A DNA stretch of 64,000 nt from Paenibacillus_AM sp052180255 (GTDB lineage Bacteria > Bacillota > Bacilli > Paenibacillales > NBRC-103111): NCBI RefSeq assembly GCF_052180255.1, contig NZ_CP197466.1:1550001-1614000 (forward strand), written 5' to 3'. Below, piece by piece: positions 1 through 8,974 of the stretch. How positions within the stretch are numbered: the first letter of the stretch is position 1; the number at the start of each line of letters is the position of its first letter. The position numbers and the translations under genes are program-made. A model generated the notes under the pieces. That model worked only from the letters and a program-made list of their open reading frames with translations, ran no database searches and had not been told where the DNA came from.

Positions 1-115
1 GAGTATTCTCGGTTAGTTTTTTATTTCACTAGAATTTATTTGACCACTGGTTATATAATGCGCTATCATAGATAATGGATTTTTGCATAAAAAATCGATA
101 GCAAAATTTTTACAC

Positions 116-143
116 TAGACATACTTACTCGGTATGTTATAAT
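116..143 (+). promoter_or_regulatory. Probable SigA promoter of the first opp operon
   Basis: TAGACA (116-121), a 16-bp spacer and TATAAT (138-143) preceded by an extended -10 TG at 135-136. A second, weaker candidate is TTGACC (40-45) with TATCAT (64-69), spacer 18. Either would give a leader of roughly 170-250 nt before the binding-protein gene. The assignment is by consensus only. Confidence 0.6.
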
Positions 144-321
144 TACTGACATCACATTACAATGGTCAATTAATTACATAAAGACCAATGTTGCTTTCAC
201 ACCAAGCTTTAAGTCTAACACTTGTAAATATTCAAAATATTTAACTCATGATTTTGCTTTGGGTTAGTGGTGTTCTTCACCTCAACATACAAATTACACA
301 CATCATAAGGAGGACTCTACA
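144..321 (+). other. Untranslated leader of the first opp operon, with a CodY-like palindrome
   Basis: No gene is visible in the first 321 bases. Within the leader, 227-241 is an AT-rich palindrome centred on TTCAA that differs from the 15-bp CodY box (AATTTTCWGAAAATT) at three positions. Peptide transporters are common CodY targets in Bacilli, so nutritional repression is plausible, but AT-rich DNA makes such matches easy. A strong Shine-Dalgarno site, AAGGAGG, lies at 307-313. I see no riboswitch fold. Confidence 0.35.
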
Positions 322-1965
322 ATGATAGCAAAAAAATGGTTAACGACTGCAGTAGCTGTTACAATGGTAGGCTCGGTAACTGCGGGTTGCTCAAACAATG
401 ATGAAGCAAAAAGTGGATCCAATAAAGCACAAGAAATTAAAATCAATTTTTCAGCTGAACCACCAGTGTTGGACAGTTCGAAGGGTACTTCGAATGCGGC
501 ATTTACAGTTCTAAATGCACTTAATGAAGGTTTGTACCGTAATGATAAAAATGGACTGCCTGTACCTGGACTTGCTAAAGATAAACCAAAAGTTTCTGAA
601 GACGGCTTAACGTATACGATCGAAATTCGTGACGATGCGAAGTGGACAGATGGCAAGCCAGTAACTGCTAACGATTTTGTATACTCCTTTAAACGTACAC
701 TTGACCCAGCAACACAAGCCCAATACAGCTTTATGGTTGCATGGATCAAAGGTGGAGACGCAGTAATGAAGGCGAAAACACCTGAAGAAGTAAAAGCCAA
801 ACAAGATGCAGTTGGGGTAAAAGCAATTAATGAAAAGACACTTGAAATTAAATTAGAGAAGCCAGTTGCTTTCTTTACTGAGCTGTTAGGATTCCCGGTA
901 TTCTTCCCGCAAAGAGAAGATTTTGTTCAAGCACAAGGTGAAAAATATGGTGCTGACGCAGACAAAATCATTGGTGCAGGTCCATATACATTGACGAAAT
1001 GGGATCATGGTCAAACACTTGAATTCGTGAAAAATGATAAGTACTGGGATGCAGCGAATGTGAAGTTAGAAAAAGTAACTTTAAATATCGTAGATAATCA
1101 AAATACAGGTCTAAACCTTTATGAGACAAATGCAGCTGATTTGACCGAGATAAAAGGTGATCAACTCAAGTTGTATGAAGGTAAACCAGACATTCGCAAT
1201 AAAAGTGAGCTAACAAACAGCTACATCATGTTCCAACAAAAGAAACAGCCTGCACTTGCTAACGCAAAGATTCGTCAAGCACTTGGAATGGCAATCGATA
1301 AACAAGCTTATGTAGATACGATTCTGATGAATGGCTCTGTTCCATCGACAGGTTTAGTTCCTAACGGCACAAAAGACGGTAATGGGAATGAGTTCCGTAA
1401 AACTGCTGGGGATACACAACCTAAATTTGATGCAGCTAAAGCGAAGGAATTGTTCCAGGAAGGTTTAAAAGAACTGGGACTAACTGCTCTTCCTTCGATG
1501 AAGTTAACAGCAGATGATACGGAAACAGCTAAAAAGTCACTGGAATTCATCGTTTCCCAATGGAAAGCAAACTTAGGATATGATGCAATTGCCGAACCGC
1601 TTCCACATAAATTGCGTGTAGAAAAAGGTTCCAAGCATGATTTCGATATGGTCTTGTCCCTATGGGGCGCTGATTACAATGATCCAGTATCATTCCTTGG
1701 AATGTGGGAAACAGGTAGTGAATTTAACGAAATTGACTGGTCCAACAAGGAATATGATGCGTTAATGAAATCTTCGACAATGGAAGTTGATACAGCTAAA
1801 CGTGCCAAAGACTTGGTTGAAGCTGAGAAAATTTTGATGAATGATATGGCTGTTGCACCTATTTACTTCCGCAGCCGCGTTTACCTTGTAAGACCTGGTA
1901 TTGAAAATATTATTCTTCCATCTTTTGGTATGGAATGGGATTTGAAATGGACAGAAGTGAAGTAA
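322..1965 (+). CDS. oppA: Oligopeptide/dipeptide ABC transporter substrate-binding lipoprotein (copy 1)
   Basis: Extracellular binding protein that captures peptides and hands them to the membrane permease; SBP_bac_5 (OppA/DppE) family. The 547-residue product starts with a lysine-containing signal peptide ending in a lipobox T-A-G-C, with the lipidated cysteine at residue 23. A Ser/Asn/Lys linker follows, then the mature domain; conserved segments include a D-G-K-P stretch near residue 113 and an L-E-F-V-K-N-D-K-Y-W-D stretch near residue 235. AAGGAGG lies 8 bases before the ATG. It is first in a five-gene import operon and closely resembles the copy at 6253-7941. Whether it prefers long or short peptides cannot be told from sequence. 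Confidence 0.93.
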   Translation: MIAKKWLTTAVAVTMVGSVTAGCSNNDEAKSGSNKAQEIKINFSAEPPVLDSSKGTSNAAFTVLNALNEGLYRNDKNGLPVPGLAKDKPKVSEDGLTYTIEIRDDAKWTDGKPVTANDFVYSFKRTLDPATQAQYSFMVAWIKGGDAVMKAKTPEEVKAKQDAVGVKAINEKTLEIKLEKPVAFFTELLGFPVFFPQREDFVQAQGEKYGADADKIIGAGPYTLTKWDHGQTLEFVKNDKYWDAANVKLEKVTLNIVDNQNTGLNLYETNAADLTEIKGDQLKLYEGKPDIRNKSELTNSYIMFQQKKQPALANAKIRQALGMAIDKQAYVDTILMNGSVPSTGLVPNGTKDGNGNEFRKTAGDTQPKFDAAKAKELFQEGLKELGLTALPSMKLTADDTETAKKSLEFIVSQWKANLGYDAIAEPLPHKLRVEKGSKHDFDMVLSLWGADYNDPVSFLGMWETGSEFNEIDWSNKEYDALMKSSTMEVDTAKRAKDLVEAEKILMNDMAVAPIYFRSRVYLVRPGIENIILPSFGMEWDLKWTEVK

Positions 1966-1990
1966 AACCACACATTGATTAGTGAATAGG

Positions 1991-2026
1991 AAGGGGACGT
2001 TCCCACCCCCGTGAGAACGTCCCCTT
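1991..2026 (+). promoter_or_regulatory. Intercistronic hairpin between oppA1 and oppB1
   Basis: A perfect 12-bp stem (1991-2002 with 2015-2026) with a 12-nt loop lies between the binding-protein and permease genes. It is followed by only four T before GG, so it is a poor terminator. A hairpin here is typical of binding-protein operons, where it limits read-through and protects the abundant upstream mRNA. The second opp operon has a hairpin with the same GGGACG/CGTCCC core at 7971-8002. Confidence 0.75.
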
Positions 2027-2066
2027 TTGGATTCACTTTAGACATCTTAGAATAGGAGGGGCCGCT

Positions 2067-2999
2067 ATGCTAAAGTATATTTTGCGCCGTCTCGGATACT
2101 CAATTGTTACGTTATGGCTTATTATCACGATTACGTTTGCACTGATGCATATTTTGCCTGGAGATCCATTTGGTGAAGGTTCAGAAAAATTGCCGCAAGC
2201 TACGAAAGCAATGCTGCTTGAACAATATGGTTTAGATAAGCCGATGTGGGAGCAGTATGTAACCTATATTGGCAACGTGGCTAAGGGAGATTTAGGATTC
2301 TCTTACCAATTCCCAGCACAGAAAGTAACAGACATCATTAAGCAATCATTCCCTGTTTCGATGGAGCTTGGTCTAATTGCATTAACACTAGCTGTAATTG
2401 TCGGATTGATATTAGGAACAATAGCAGCACTCAACCACAATAAGGGACTCGATTATTCAGCCAGTTTAATTGCCGTAATTGGAATATCCATACCCTCTTT
2501 TGTACTGGGTCCATTACTAGCCTATTATTTTGGGGTTCAACTCAAATGGTTGCCGGTTGGTCTATGGAATGGTCCGGAATATCGGATTCTACCAGCAATT
2601 GCGTTATCATTCGGAACGATAGCCATTCTTACTCGGATGATGCGTACGTCTATGCTTGATGTACAAAGTCAGGATTATATTAAAACGGCTAAATCGAAAG
2701 GTTTATCCAAGATGTCCATTGTAAAAAATCACATGGTTCGTAACGCTATTTTACCAGTTGTGACAGTTCTTGGGCCGATCTTTGTAGGTGTTATTACAGG
2801 TACGCTCGTTGTGGAACAAATCTTCGCTGTACCAGGTCTTGGAAAACACTTTGTGAAAGCTGTAACTTCCAATGACTATACGATGATTACAGGCTTAACC
2901 ATTTTCTATTCTGTACTCTTGATTGTAGTTATTTTTATTACAGATGTTATTTATGGATTTATTGATCCGCGAATACGTTTGGGGAAAGGCGGGAAGTAA
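2067..2999 (+). CDS. oppB: Oligopeptide ABC transporter permease OppB/DppB (copy 1)
   Basis: Inner-membrane permease subunit that forms half of the peptide channel with the OppC-type partner just downstream. The 310-residue protein has a first membrane segment at about residues 9-31 and five more hydrophobic segments between about 100 and 300. The binding-protein-dependent transport (EAA) loop that docks the ATPase is visible near residues 205-225 (Y-I-K-T-A-K-S-K-G-L). AGGAGGGG precedes the ATG. The next gene begins 3 bases after the stop, so the two are translationally coupled. Confidence 0.94.
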   Translation: MLKYILRRLGYSIVTLWLIITITFALMHILPGDPFGEGSEKLPQATKAMLLEQYGLDKPMWEQYVTYIGNVAKGDLGFSYQFPAQKVTDIIKQSFPVSMELGLIALTLAVIVGLILGTIAALNHNKGLDYSASLIAVIGISIPSFVLGPLLAYYFGVQLKWLPVGLWNGPEYRILPAIALSFGTIAILTRMMRTSMLDVQSQDYIKTAKSKGLSKMSIVKNHMVRNAILPVVTVLGPIFVGVITGTLVVEQIFAVPGLGKHFVKAVTSNDYTMITGLTIFYSVLLIVVIFITDVIYGFIDPRIRLGKGGK

Positions 3000-3002
3000 A
3001 CG

Positions 3003-3935
3003 ATGACCAATGAAACAAAGACACCTATTGATAAATCAAAATTTGCTCCCGTTTCCACAGAGACTTTGCGTAGTGAAGTCATCGTTCGACCTTCGCTTAA
3101 TTATTGGCAGGACGCATGGCGCAGACTTCGGAAAAATCGCCTGGCAATGACCGGCTTGATTATATTAGTTACGTTAACAATACTAGCTATTTTTGCCCCA
3201 CTATTCTCAAAATATGGTTACGATGTCGTAGATATGACATCTAAGAATGCAAAGCCAAGTGGAACACATTGGTTTGGTACGGATGACTTTGGTCGTGATT
3301 TATGGACAAGGGTATGGTTAGGGACACGTATATCTTTATTTGTTGGTATTCTTGCTGCACTTGTTGATTTGATCATTGGTGTGATCTACGGTGGTCTATC
3401 TGGCTATTACGGTGGAAAAATTGATGAGATTATGCAGCGCTTTATTGAGGTTATTTATTCGATTCCATTCCTGATCATTGCAATCTTACTTGTTATGTTT
3501 ATGGGACCAGGGATTAAATCGATCATTATTGCTTATGCCCTCGTCGGATGGGTTCCGATGGCACGTCTTGTTCGTGGTGCGGTTCTTTCCCTTAAAGAAA
3601 ATGAGTACGTCCTTGCATCGCGCACACTTGGTGCTGGATCATGGCGTATCATTATGCGTCACTTGATTCCGAATGCATTAGGAATCATCATCGTTCAAAT
3701 CACATTTGCTGTTCCAGCGGCAATTTTCTTTGAATCGTTCTTATCTTTTATCGGTCTTGGTGTTCGTGTGCCGATGGCATCATTAGGAGCGCTTCTTAAC
3801 GATGGCGCTAATGTAATGAGAATGTTCCCACATCGTTTGTTGTTCCCGACAGCAGTGTTCAGTTTGATTTTGCTAAGCTTTAACCTATTAGGTGATGGTT
3901 TGCGTGATGCACTTGACCCTAAAATGCGTAAGTAA
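3003..3935 (+). CDS. oppC: Oligopeptide ABC transporter permease OppC/DppC (copy 1)
   Basis: Second permease subunit of the importer. The 310-residue protein has the family's cytoplasmic N-terminal extension of about 40 residues (W-Q-D-A-W-R-R-L-R-K-N near 35-45), a first membrane segment near 48-68, the signature W-F-G-T-D-D-F-G-R-D-L between segments 1 and 2, and four further membrane segments. The EAA loop is near residues 198-215 (Y-V-L-A-S-R-T-L-G-A). It ends L-G-D-G-L-R-D-A-L-D-P as usual. It is paralogous to 8975-9910. Confidence 0.94.
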   Translation: MTNETKTPIDKSKFAPVSTETLRSEVIVRPSLNYWQDAWRRLRKNRLAMTGLIILVTLTILAIFAPLFSKYGYDVVDMTSKNAKPSGTHWFGTDDFGRDLWTRVWLGTRISLFVGILAALVDLIIGVIYGGLSGYYGGKIDEIMQRFIEVIYSIPFLIIAILLVMFMGPGIKSIIIAYALVGWVPMARLVRGAVLSLKENEYVLASRTLGAGSWRIIMRHLIPNALGIIIVQITFAVPAAIFFESFLSFIGLGVRVPMASLGALLNDGANVMRMFPHRLLFPTAVFSLILLSFNLLGDGLRDALDPKMRK

Positions 3936-3956
3936 TAACAAAAGGGGGGGAAACTG

Positions 3957-4988
3957 ATGAATAAAGAGAACTTACTTGAAGTTAAAGACTTAAAAGTGTC
4001 TTTTAATACGTATGTTGGCGAAGTACAAGCGGTTCGCGGCGTATCGTTTAACTTAAAAAAAGGAGAAGTGCTGGCCATCGTAGGTGAGTCTGGTTGTGGT
4101 AAATCCGTAACTGCTCAAACTTTGATGCGTCTGATTCCCACTCCTCCAAGTGTCATAAAAAGCGGCTCTATCCTTTTCGATGGAGATATTGATATAACAA
4201 AGCTTAGTGATAAGCAAATGGAAAAAATTCGCGGATCAGAAATTGGAATGATTTTCCAAGATCCGATGACCTCCCTTAATCCTACCATGACAGTGGGTAA
4301 TCAGATTGGTGAGGGCTTGATTAAGCATCACAATATGAATAAAGCGCAAGCGAAAGAAAAAGCCATTGAAATGCTGAAATTGGTCGGTATTTCTAATCCA
4401 GAGGGACGTTTGGATCAGTATCCACATGAATTTTCTGGAGGAATGCGTCAGCGTGTTATGATCGCAATTGCCCTTGCATGTACACCGAAGCTTCTCATTG
4501 CCGATGAACCAACAACAGCGCTTGACGTGACGATTCAAGCTCAAATTATAGAGCTGATGAAGAAGCTATCCAAGCAGACGGAATCATCTATTATTGTGAT
4601 TACACATGACCTTGGCGTCGTAGCAGACATGGCAGAGCGTGTAGTTGTTATGTATGCGGGTAAAGTTGTTGAGCAAGGTACAGTCGACGAGATTTTCTAT
4701 GATTCTGTTCACCCTTATACATGGGGTTTATTGCGCTCTGTACCACGTCTGGATCACGACGGTAAAGATCTTGTACCAATCCCAGGTACACCACCGGATT
4801 TGTTTGCTCCGCCTAAAGGATGCGCGTTTGCTGCAAGATGTCCTTATGCGATGCAAGTATGTCTAGAAATCGATCCTGAGACGACAAGTCTAACAGAAAC
4901 GCATCGTGCTGCGTGTTGGTTATTACATCCGGATGCACCGAAAGTGGAGCGTCCGATTGAGGCAGGAGGACACCGACATGACCGATAA
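3957..4988 (+). CDS. oppD: Oligopeptide ABC transporter ATPase OppD/DppD (copy 1)
   Basis: Cytoplasmic ATPase, one of two that power peptide import. The 343 residues contain Walker A GESGCGKS (43-50), the ABC signature F-S-G-G-M-R-Q-R (159-166) and Walker B L-L-I-A-D-E-P (179-185). The C-terminal oligopeptide/dipeptide extension has the cysteines of G-C-A-F-A-A-R-C-P and a later Q-V-C, typical of DppD/OppD. The run AAAGGGGGGG precedes the ATG. The stop overlaps the next start by 11 bases. A 42-nt stretch (3973-4014) is identical to 9960-10001 in the second copy. Confidence 0.95.
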   Translation: MNKENLLEVKDLKVSFNTYVGEVQAVRGVSFNLKKGEVLAIVGESGCGKSVTAQTLMRLIPTPPSVIKSGSILFDGDIDITKLSDKQMEKIRGSEIGMIFQDPMTSLNPTMTVGNQIGEGLIKHHNMNKAQAKEKAIEMLKLVGISNPEGRLDQYPHEFSGGMRQRVMIAIALACTPKLLIADEPTTALDVTIQAQIIELMKKLSKQTESSIIVITHDLGVVADMAERVVVMYAGKVVEQGTVDEIFYDSVHPYTWGLLRSVPRLDHDGKDLVPIPGTPPDLFAPPKGCAFAARCPYAMQVCLEIDPETTSLTETHRAACWLLHPDAPKVERPIEAGGHRHDR

Positions 4989-5934
4989 AATTTTAGAAAT
5001 TAAAGACATGAAAAAGCACTTTAATCTAGGTGGCGGTCAAGTTCTGAAGGCCGTTGATAACTTTTCGATTGATATTTATCGTGGTGAAACGTTTGGGTTA
5101 GTAGGTGAATCTGGTTGTGGTAAATCTACAACTGGACGTACGATCATTCGTCTATATGAGCCTACATCGGGCCAAGTTATTTTTAATGGTGAAGATGTCT
5201 CTAAGCTTTCGGGTAAGAAACTTAAAGAATTTAACCGTAAAATGCAGATGGTGTTCCAAGATCCATATGCTTCTCTAAATCCGCGTATGACCGTTGGAAA
5301 TATCATTGCTGAAGGTATTGATATTCATGGTTTGTTAAAAGGCGAAGCGCGTAAAAAGCGCGTTTATGAGTTGTTAAAAGCGGTAGGTCTTAACGAAGAA
5401 CATGCGAGTCGTTTCCCACATGAATTCTCTGGTGGTCAGCGTCAACGTATTGGGATTGCTCGTGCACTAGCGATTGAGCCTGAGTTTATCATTGCAGATG
5501 AGCCGATCTCAGCACTAGACGTTTCTGTTCAAGCACAGGTTGTTAACTTGTTCAAGCAATTGCAAAAAGAACGGGGTTTAACTTACTTGTTTATTGCCCA
5601 TGACCTTGCGATGGTTAAGCATATTTCCGATCGTATCGGGGTGATGTATCTAGGAAATCTCGTTGAGGTGACGACTGCGGATGAACTATATGCGAATCCA
5701 TTGCATCCGTACACGAAATCACTTTTATCTGCAATTCCGATTCCAGATCCAGAAGTAGAACGTACACGTGAGCGTATTATTCTGGAAGGAGATGTGCCAT
5801 CTCCTCTTGATCCTCCTAGCGGTTGCCCATTCCGTACACGCTGTCCGGTCGCAATGCCGGAATGTGCATTATCGATGCCGCCGATGAAAGAAATTGAGCC
5901 AGGCCATTTCGTATCGTGTCATTTGCATAAATAA
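4978..5934 (+). CDS. oppF: Oligopeptide ABC transporter ATPase OppF/DppF (copy 1)
   Basis: Partner ATPase of OppD. I place the start at the ATG at 4978 because AGGAGG lies just upstream and the protein then begins M-T-D-K-I-L-E as in the paralogue. The reading frame stays open further upstream, but that part would overlap oppD by over 80 bases. The 318 residues carry Walker A GESGCGKS (43-50), signature F-S-G-G-Q-R-Q-R, Walker B F-I-I-A-D-E-P and the C-terminal oligopeptide extension (G-C-P-F-R-T-R-C-P). It is the last gene of the operon and is followed by a terminator. Confidence 0.95.
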   Translation: MTDKILEIKDMKKHFNLGGGQVLKAVDNFSIDIYRGETFGLVGESGCGKSTTGRTIIRLYEPTSGQVIFNGEDVSKLSGKKLKEFNRKMQMVFQDPYASLNPRMTVGNIIAEGIDIHGLLKGEARKKRVYELLKAVGLNEEHASRFPHEFSGGQRQRIGIARALAIEPEFIIADEPISALDVSVQAQVVNLFKQLQKERGLTYLFIAHDLAMVKHISDRIGVMYLGNLVEVTTADELYANPLHPYTKSLLSAIPIPDPEVERTRERIILEGDVPSPLDPPSGCPFRTRCPVAMPECALSMPPMKEIEPGHFVSCHLHK

Positions 5935-5943
5935 AATAATGTT

Positions 5944-5981
5944 GAGAGCAGGATTGACAATTGTCTTCCTGCTCTTTTTTT
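5944..5981 (+). terminator. Rho-independent terminator of the first opp operon
   Basis: A 9-bp perfect stem (5945-5953 with 5967-5975) is followed directly by a run of seven T. Confidence 0.9.
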
Positions 5982-6252
5982 GGGTAAAAATTGACCTTTG
6001 TTAAAGGCATGAAGGAACTGATAATTATGTAAAACTGTTCTTTTATAAAAAAATTGACTGATAATAAGCAAAATTCAAAAATTTTGGTGGACAATAATCC
6101 ATTCGTGTATTAAATTTACGTTATCCGATATTTTTTGGATGCGTTTTCACTCGACTAAAGGAAATCATCTTAGACAAAAAAATGGCCTCTGAACTTCCTT
6201 TTGTCGTAAAATGTCAGAATCTTTTAAATATTATTTCTATGGGGGGATTACT
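5982..6252 (+). promoter_or_regulatory. Intergenic region with a candidate promoter for the second opp operon
   Basis: No gene is seen between the two opp operons. The best SigA candidate is TGGACA (6088-6093), spacer 17, TAAATT (6111-6116). TTGACT at 6054-6059 lacks a good -10. An AT-rich inverted repeat sits at about 6069-6084, and a sequence one base off the 10-bp Spo0A box (TTTGTCGTAA) occurs near 6197-6207. These sites are suggestive only. The ribosome site before the ATG at 6253 is an atypical run of six G. Confidence 0.35.
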
Positions 6253-7941
6253 ATGAAAAAAGTGAAAAAGTTTGTTGCCACTGCTGCTACAGTAACACTT
6301 GTTGGTGGATTACTAGCAGGTTGCGGCGACTCCAAGCCGGCTGCTGATGGAGGTACATCAACACCAGCTACAACAGCAGCAGGTGGAGAGAAGAAAGGTA
6401 ACGCGAAACAAGAAATTACAATGAACTTCACTGCTGAGCCGCCAGCACTTGATACAACAATGGCAACAGCAGCAGCAGCACATACGATGTTAAATGCACT
6501 TAATGAAGGTCTATACCGTATGGATAAAGATGGAAAAGTTGCATTGGGTCTTGCAAAAGACAAACCGAAAATTTCGGATGACAAATTAACGTACACAATT
6601 GAACTTCGTGATGCAACTTGGGCTGATGGTGTTCCTGTTAAAGCGCAAGACTTCGTATATTCCTTAAAGCGTACACTTGATCCAAGAAATAAATCTCAAT
6701 ATGCATTTATTTTAGAGTGGCTTAAAGATGGGGCAGCTGTACAAAAAGCGAAAGCACCAGAAGAAATTCAAGCTGCTTTAGACAAAGTTGGTGTTAAAGC
6801 CATTAATGAGAAAACATTGGAATTTAAACTTGAGCGCCCTGTTACATTCTTTGACGAATTGTTAGCATTCGCTCTTTTCTTCCCACAACGTGAGGATTAC
6901 GTGCAAAAGTTCCAAGACAAGAACGGTGCTGATGCGGATAAAGTAATCGGTGCGGGCCCATTCAAACTTGTAAAATGGGATCATGAACAATCCCTTGAGT
7001 TCGTGAAAAATGATAAATATTGGGATGCTAAAAACGTATCTCTTGAAAAGTTCACATTGAATATCGTGAAAGATCAAAATACAGGTGTTAACTTGTATGA
7101 AACAAATGCTGCTGATGTTACGGGTGTTAGAGGCGATCTCATGAAGCCGTACGAAGGTAAACCTGCCTTGAAAAAGAAAGCAGAATTGACGAACTTTTAC
7201 TTGCAATTCCAAACGAAGAAGAATCCTGCACTTGCAAATGTAAAAATCCGTACAGCACTAGGTATGGCAGTTGACCGTCAAGCATATTTAGATACAGTTG
7301 CTATGGATGGATCGGTACCTTCAATCGGTTTAGTTCCAGGTGGTACAAAAGATGGTAACGGTAACGAATTCCGTAAAGTAGCTGGAGATATCCAACCTAA
7401 AAGCGATCCAGCTAAAGCGAAAGCATTGCTCGCAGAAGGATTAAAAGAAGTTGGAATTGACAAATTACCTCCTCTTAAAATCCTTGGTGATGATACAGAA
7501 AATGCGAAGAAAACATTAGAGTTCTTCGTCTCCCAATGGAAAACTAATCTTGGTGTTGATATTACGCCAGATCCAGTTATTCATAAACTGCGTCTTGAGC
7601 GTTCCCATAATCATGATTTCGATATCGTGTCCTCCTTATGGGGTGGAGACTACAATGACCCTATGACATTCTTGGATTTATTTACTTCTGATAGTGCATT
7701 CAATGATGGTCAATGGTCCAACAAATCGTTTGATGAAAAAATCGCTACAGCTTACAATGAAAAAGACCCAGCAACTCGTTCAAAATTGCTAGTAGAAGCA
7801 GAGAAAATTTTGATTAATGAGAGTGGTGTGTATCCGATTTACTTCCGCACACGTCCATTCTTGGTAAGAGAAAACATTGAGAACCTGATCCTTCCGGTTT
7901 ATGGTTATGAATGGGAATTGAAATGGACGAAAGTAAAATAG
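6253..7941 (+). CDS. oppA: Oligopeptide/dipeptide ABC transporter substrate-binding lipoprotein (copy 2)
   Basis: Second SBP_bac_5 peptide-binding lipoprotein, 562 residues from the ATG at 6253. That start is chosen because it gives a normal signal peptide (M-K-K-V-K-K then a hydrophobic run) ending in lipobox L-L-A-G-C with Cys24. A low-complexity Thr/Ala/Gly linker separates the lipid anchor from the binding domain, about 15 residues longer than in copy 1. The rest is collinear with the 322-1965 product, with long shared segments such as the K-D-G-N-G-N-E-F-R-K stretch. Divergence of the binding proteins after operon duplication could give the two importers different peptide preferences; that is inference. 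Confidence 0.93.
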   Translation: MKKVKKFVATAATVTLVGGLLAGCGDSKPAADGGTSTPATTAAGGEKKGNAKQEITMNFTAEPPALDTTMATAAAAHTMLNALNEGLYRMDKDGKVALGLAKDKPKISDDKLTYTIELRDATWADGVPVKAQDFVYSLKRTLDPRNKSQYAFILEWLKDGAAVQKAKAPEEIQAALDKVGVKAINEKTLEFKLERPVTFFDELLAFALFFPQREDYVQKFQDKNGADADKVIGAGPFKLVKWDHEQSLEFVKNDKYWDAKNVSLEKFTLNIVKDQNTGVNLYETNAADVTGVRGDLMKPYEGKPALKKKAELTNFYLQFQTKKNPALANVKIRTALGMAVDRQAYLDTVAMDGSVPSIGLVPGGTKDGNGNEFRKVAGDIQPKSDPAKAKALLAEGLKEVGIDKLPPLKILGDDTENAKKTLEFFVSQWKTNLGVDITPDPVIHKLRLERSHNHDFDIVSSLWGGDYNDPMTFLDLFTSDSAFNDGQWSNKSFDEKIATAYNEKDPATRSKLLVEAEKILINESGVYPIYFRTRPFLVRENIENLILPVYGYEWELKWTKVK

Positions 7942-7970
7942 CATCATAAACCTAATTATTGCTTAGGCTC

Positions 7971-8002
7971 AAAGGGACGTTGCTACTTGAGAGCGTCCCT
8001 TT
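7971..8002 (+). promoter_or_regulatory. Intercistronic hairpin between oppA2 and oppB2
   Basis: An 11-bp stem with one G-T wobble (7971-7981 with 7992-8002) and a 10-nt loop, followed by a short T stretch. It occupies the same place as, and shares its stem core with, the hairpin at 1991-2026. It probably sets the binding protein to permease ratio. Confidence 0.72.
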
Positions 8003-8041
8003 TCTATTGGAAGAATACGGCAGATCGGGAGGAACAACTCA

Positions 8042-8971
8042 ATGTGGAAGTACATCTTGCAGCGTTTTATATATTCAGTTGTGACGTTATGGTTAATTGT
8101 TACACTTGTTTTTGCACTTATGCATTTTTTACCCGGTGATCCGTTTGAAAATTCCGAGAAACTCTCGAAAGAAACAAGAGCAATGCTCATGCACCAATAT
8201 GGACTTGATAAGCCGCTTTGGGAACAGTATATCGTCTATATGAACAATTTACTGCATGGCGATTTAGGTGCTTCTTACCAATTCCCTGCACAAAGCGTAA
8301 CCAAAATTATTAAACAAGCATTTCCAGCCTCATTTGAATTGGGGATCATCTCTTTAATTATTGCCGTAGTAATCGGACTGACATTCGGGACGATTGCCGC
8401 ACTAAAACATCAAAAGGGTGCTGACTATACATTGAGTTTTGTAGCGATTATCGGCATTGCAGTACCGTCTTTCGTATTAGGACCGTTATTCTCGTACTAT
8501 ATTGGAAATAAACTCGGATGGCTGCCTGCAGGACTTTGGAAAGGCCCCGAACATCGAATACTGCCTGCCATTGCGCTATCTTTTGGTACAATCGCCACAT
8601 TGGCACGTCTAATGCGGACATCGATGCTTGATGTGATGCAAAATGACTATATCAAAACGGCTAAATCAAAAGGTCTGGCACAAGTAAGCATTGTGAAAAA
8701 TCATATGATTCGAAATGCCATTTTACCTGTAGTCACGGTTATGGGTCCGATTTTTGTAAACATAATCACAGGTACCTTTGTTGTAGAGCTAATTTTTTCA
8801 ATACCAGGATTAGGTAGGCACTTTGTTACATCTATACAATCCAACGATTATACAATGATAACAGGACTTACCATTTTTTACGCTGCGATCTTAATCGCTG
8901 TGTTGTTTGTAACGGATATTATTTATGGATTAGTTGATCCTCGAATTCGTATTGCGAAAGGTGGTAAATAA
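8042..8971 (+). CDS. oppB: Oligopeptide ABC transporter permease OppB/DppB (copy 2)
   Basis: Membrane subunit of the second importer, 309 residues, six predicted membrane segments. It is collinear with the 2067-2999 product and keeps the Y-I-K-T-A-K-S-K-G-L EAA loop. GGGAGGA lies 8-10 bases before the ATG. It is followed after 3 bases by the OppC-type gene, mirroring the first operon. Confidence 0.94.
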   Translation: MWKYILQRFIYSVVTLWLIVTLVFALMHFLPGDPFENSEKLSKETRAMLMHQYGLDKPLWEQYIVYMNNLLHGDLGASYQFPAQSVTKIIKQAFPASFELGIISLIIAVVIGLTFGTIAALKHQKGADYTLSFVAIIGIAVPSFVLGPLFSYYIGNKLGWLPAGLWKGPEHRILPAIALSFGTIATLARLMRTSMLDVMQNDYIKTAKSKGLAQVSIVKNHMIRNAILPVVTVMGPIFVNIITGTFVVELIFSIPGLGRHFVTSIQSNDYTMITGLTIFYAAILIAVLFVTDIIYGLVDPRIRIAKGGK

Positions 8972-8974
8972 GCC

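Noticed and set aside
40..59. TTGACC followed by a perfect TATAAT as a promoter
   Set aside because: The hexamers are only 8 bp apart, far too close for SigA; the later pair at 116-143 is better.
303..800. 165-residue open frame on the minus strand
   Set aside because: Lies wholly opposite oppA1, has no ribosome site and no family character; the plus-strand protein is unmistakable.
1991..2026. Full transcription terminator after oppA1
   Set aside because: The stem is strong but the T-run is only four bases and the permease genes have no promoter of their own, so an intercistronic stabiliser or attenuator is more likely.
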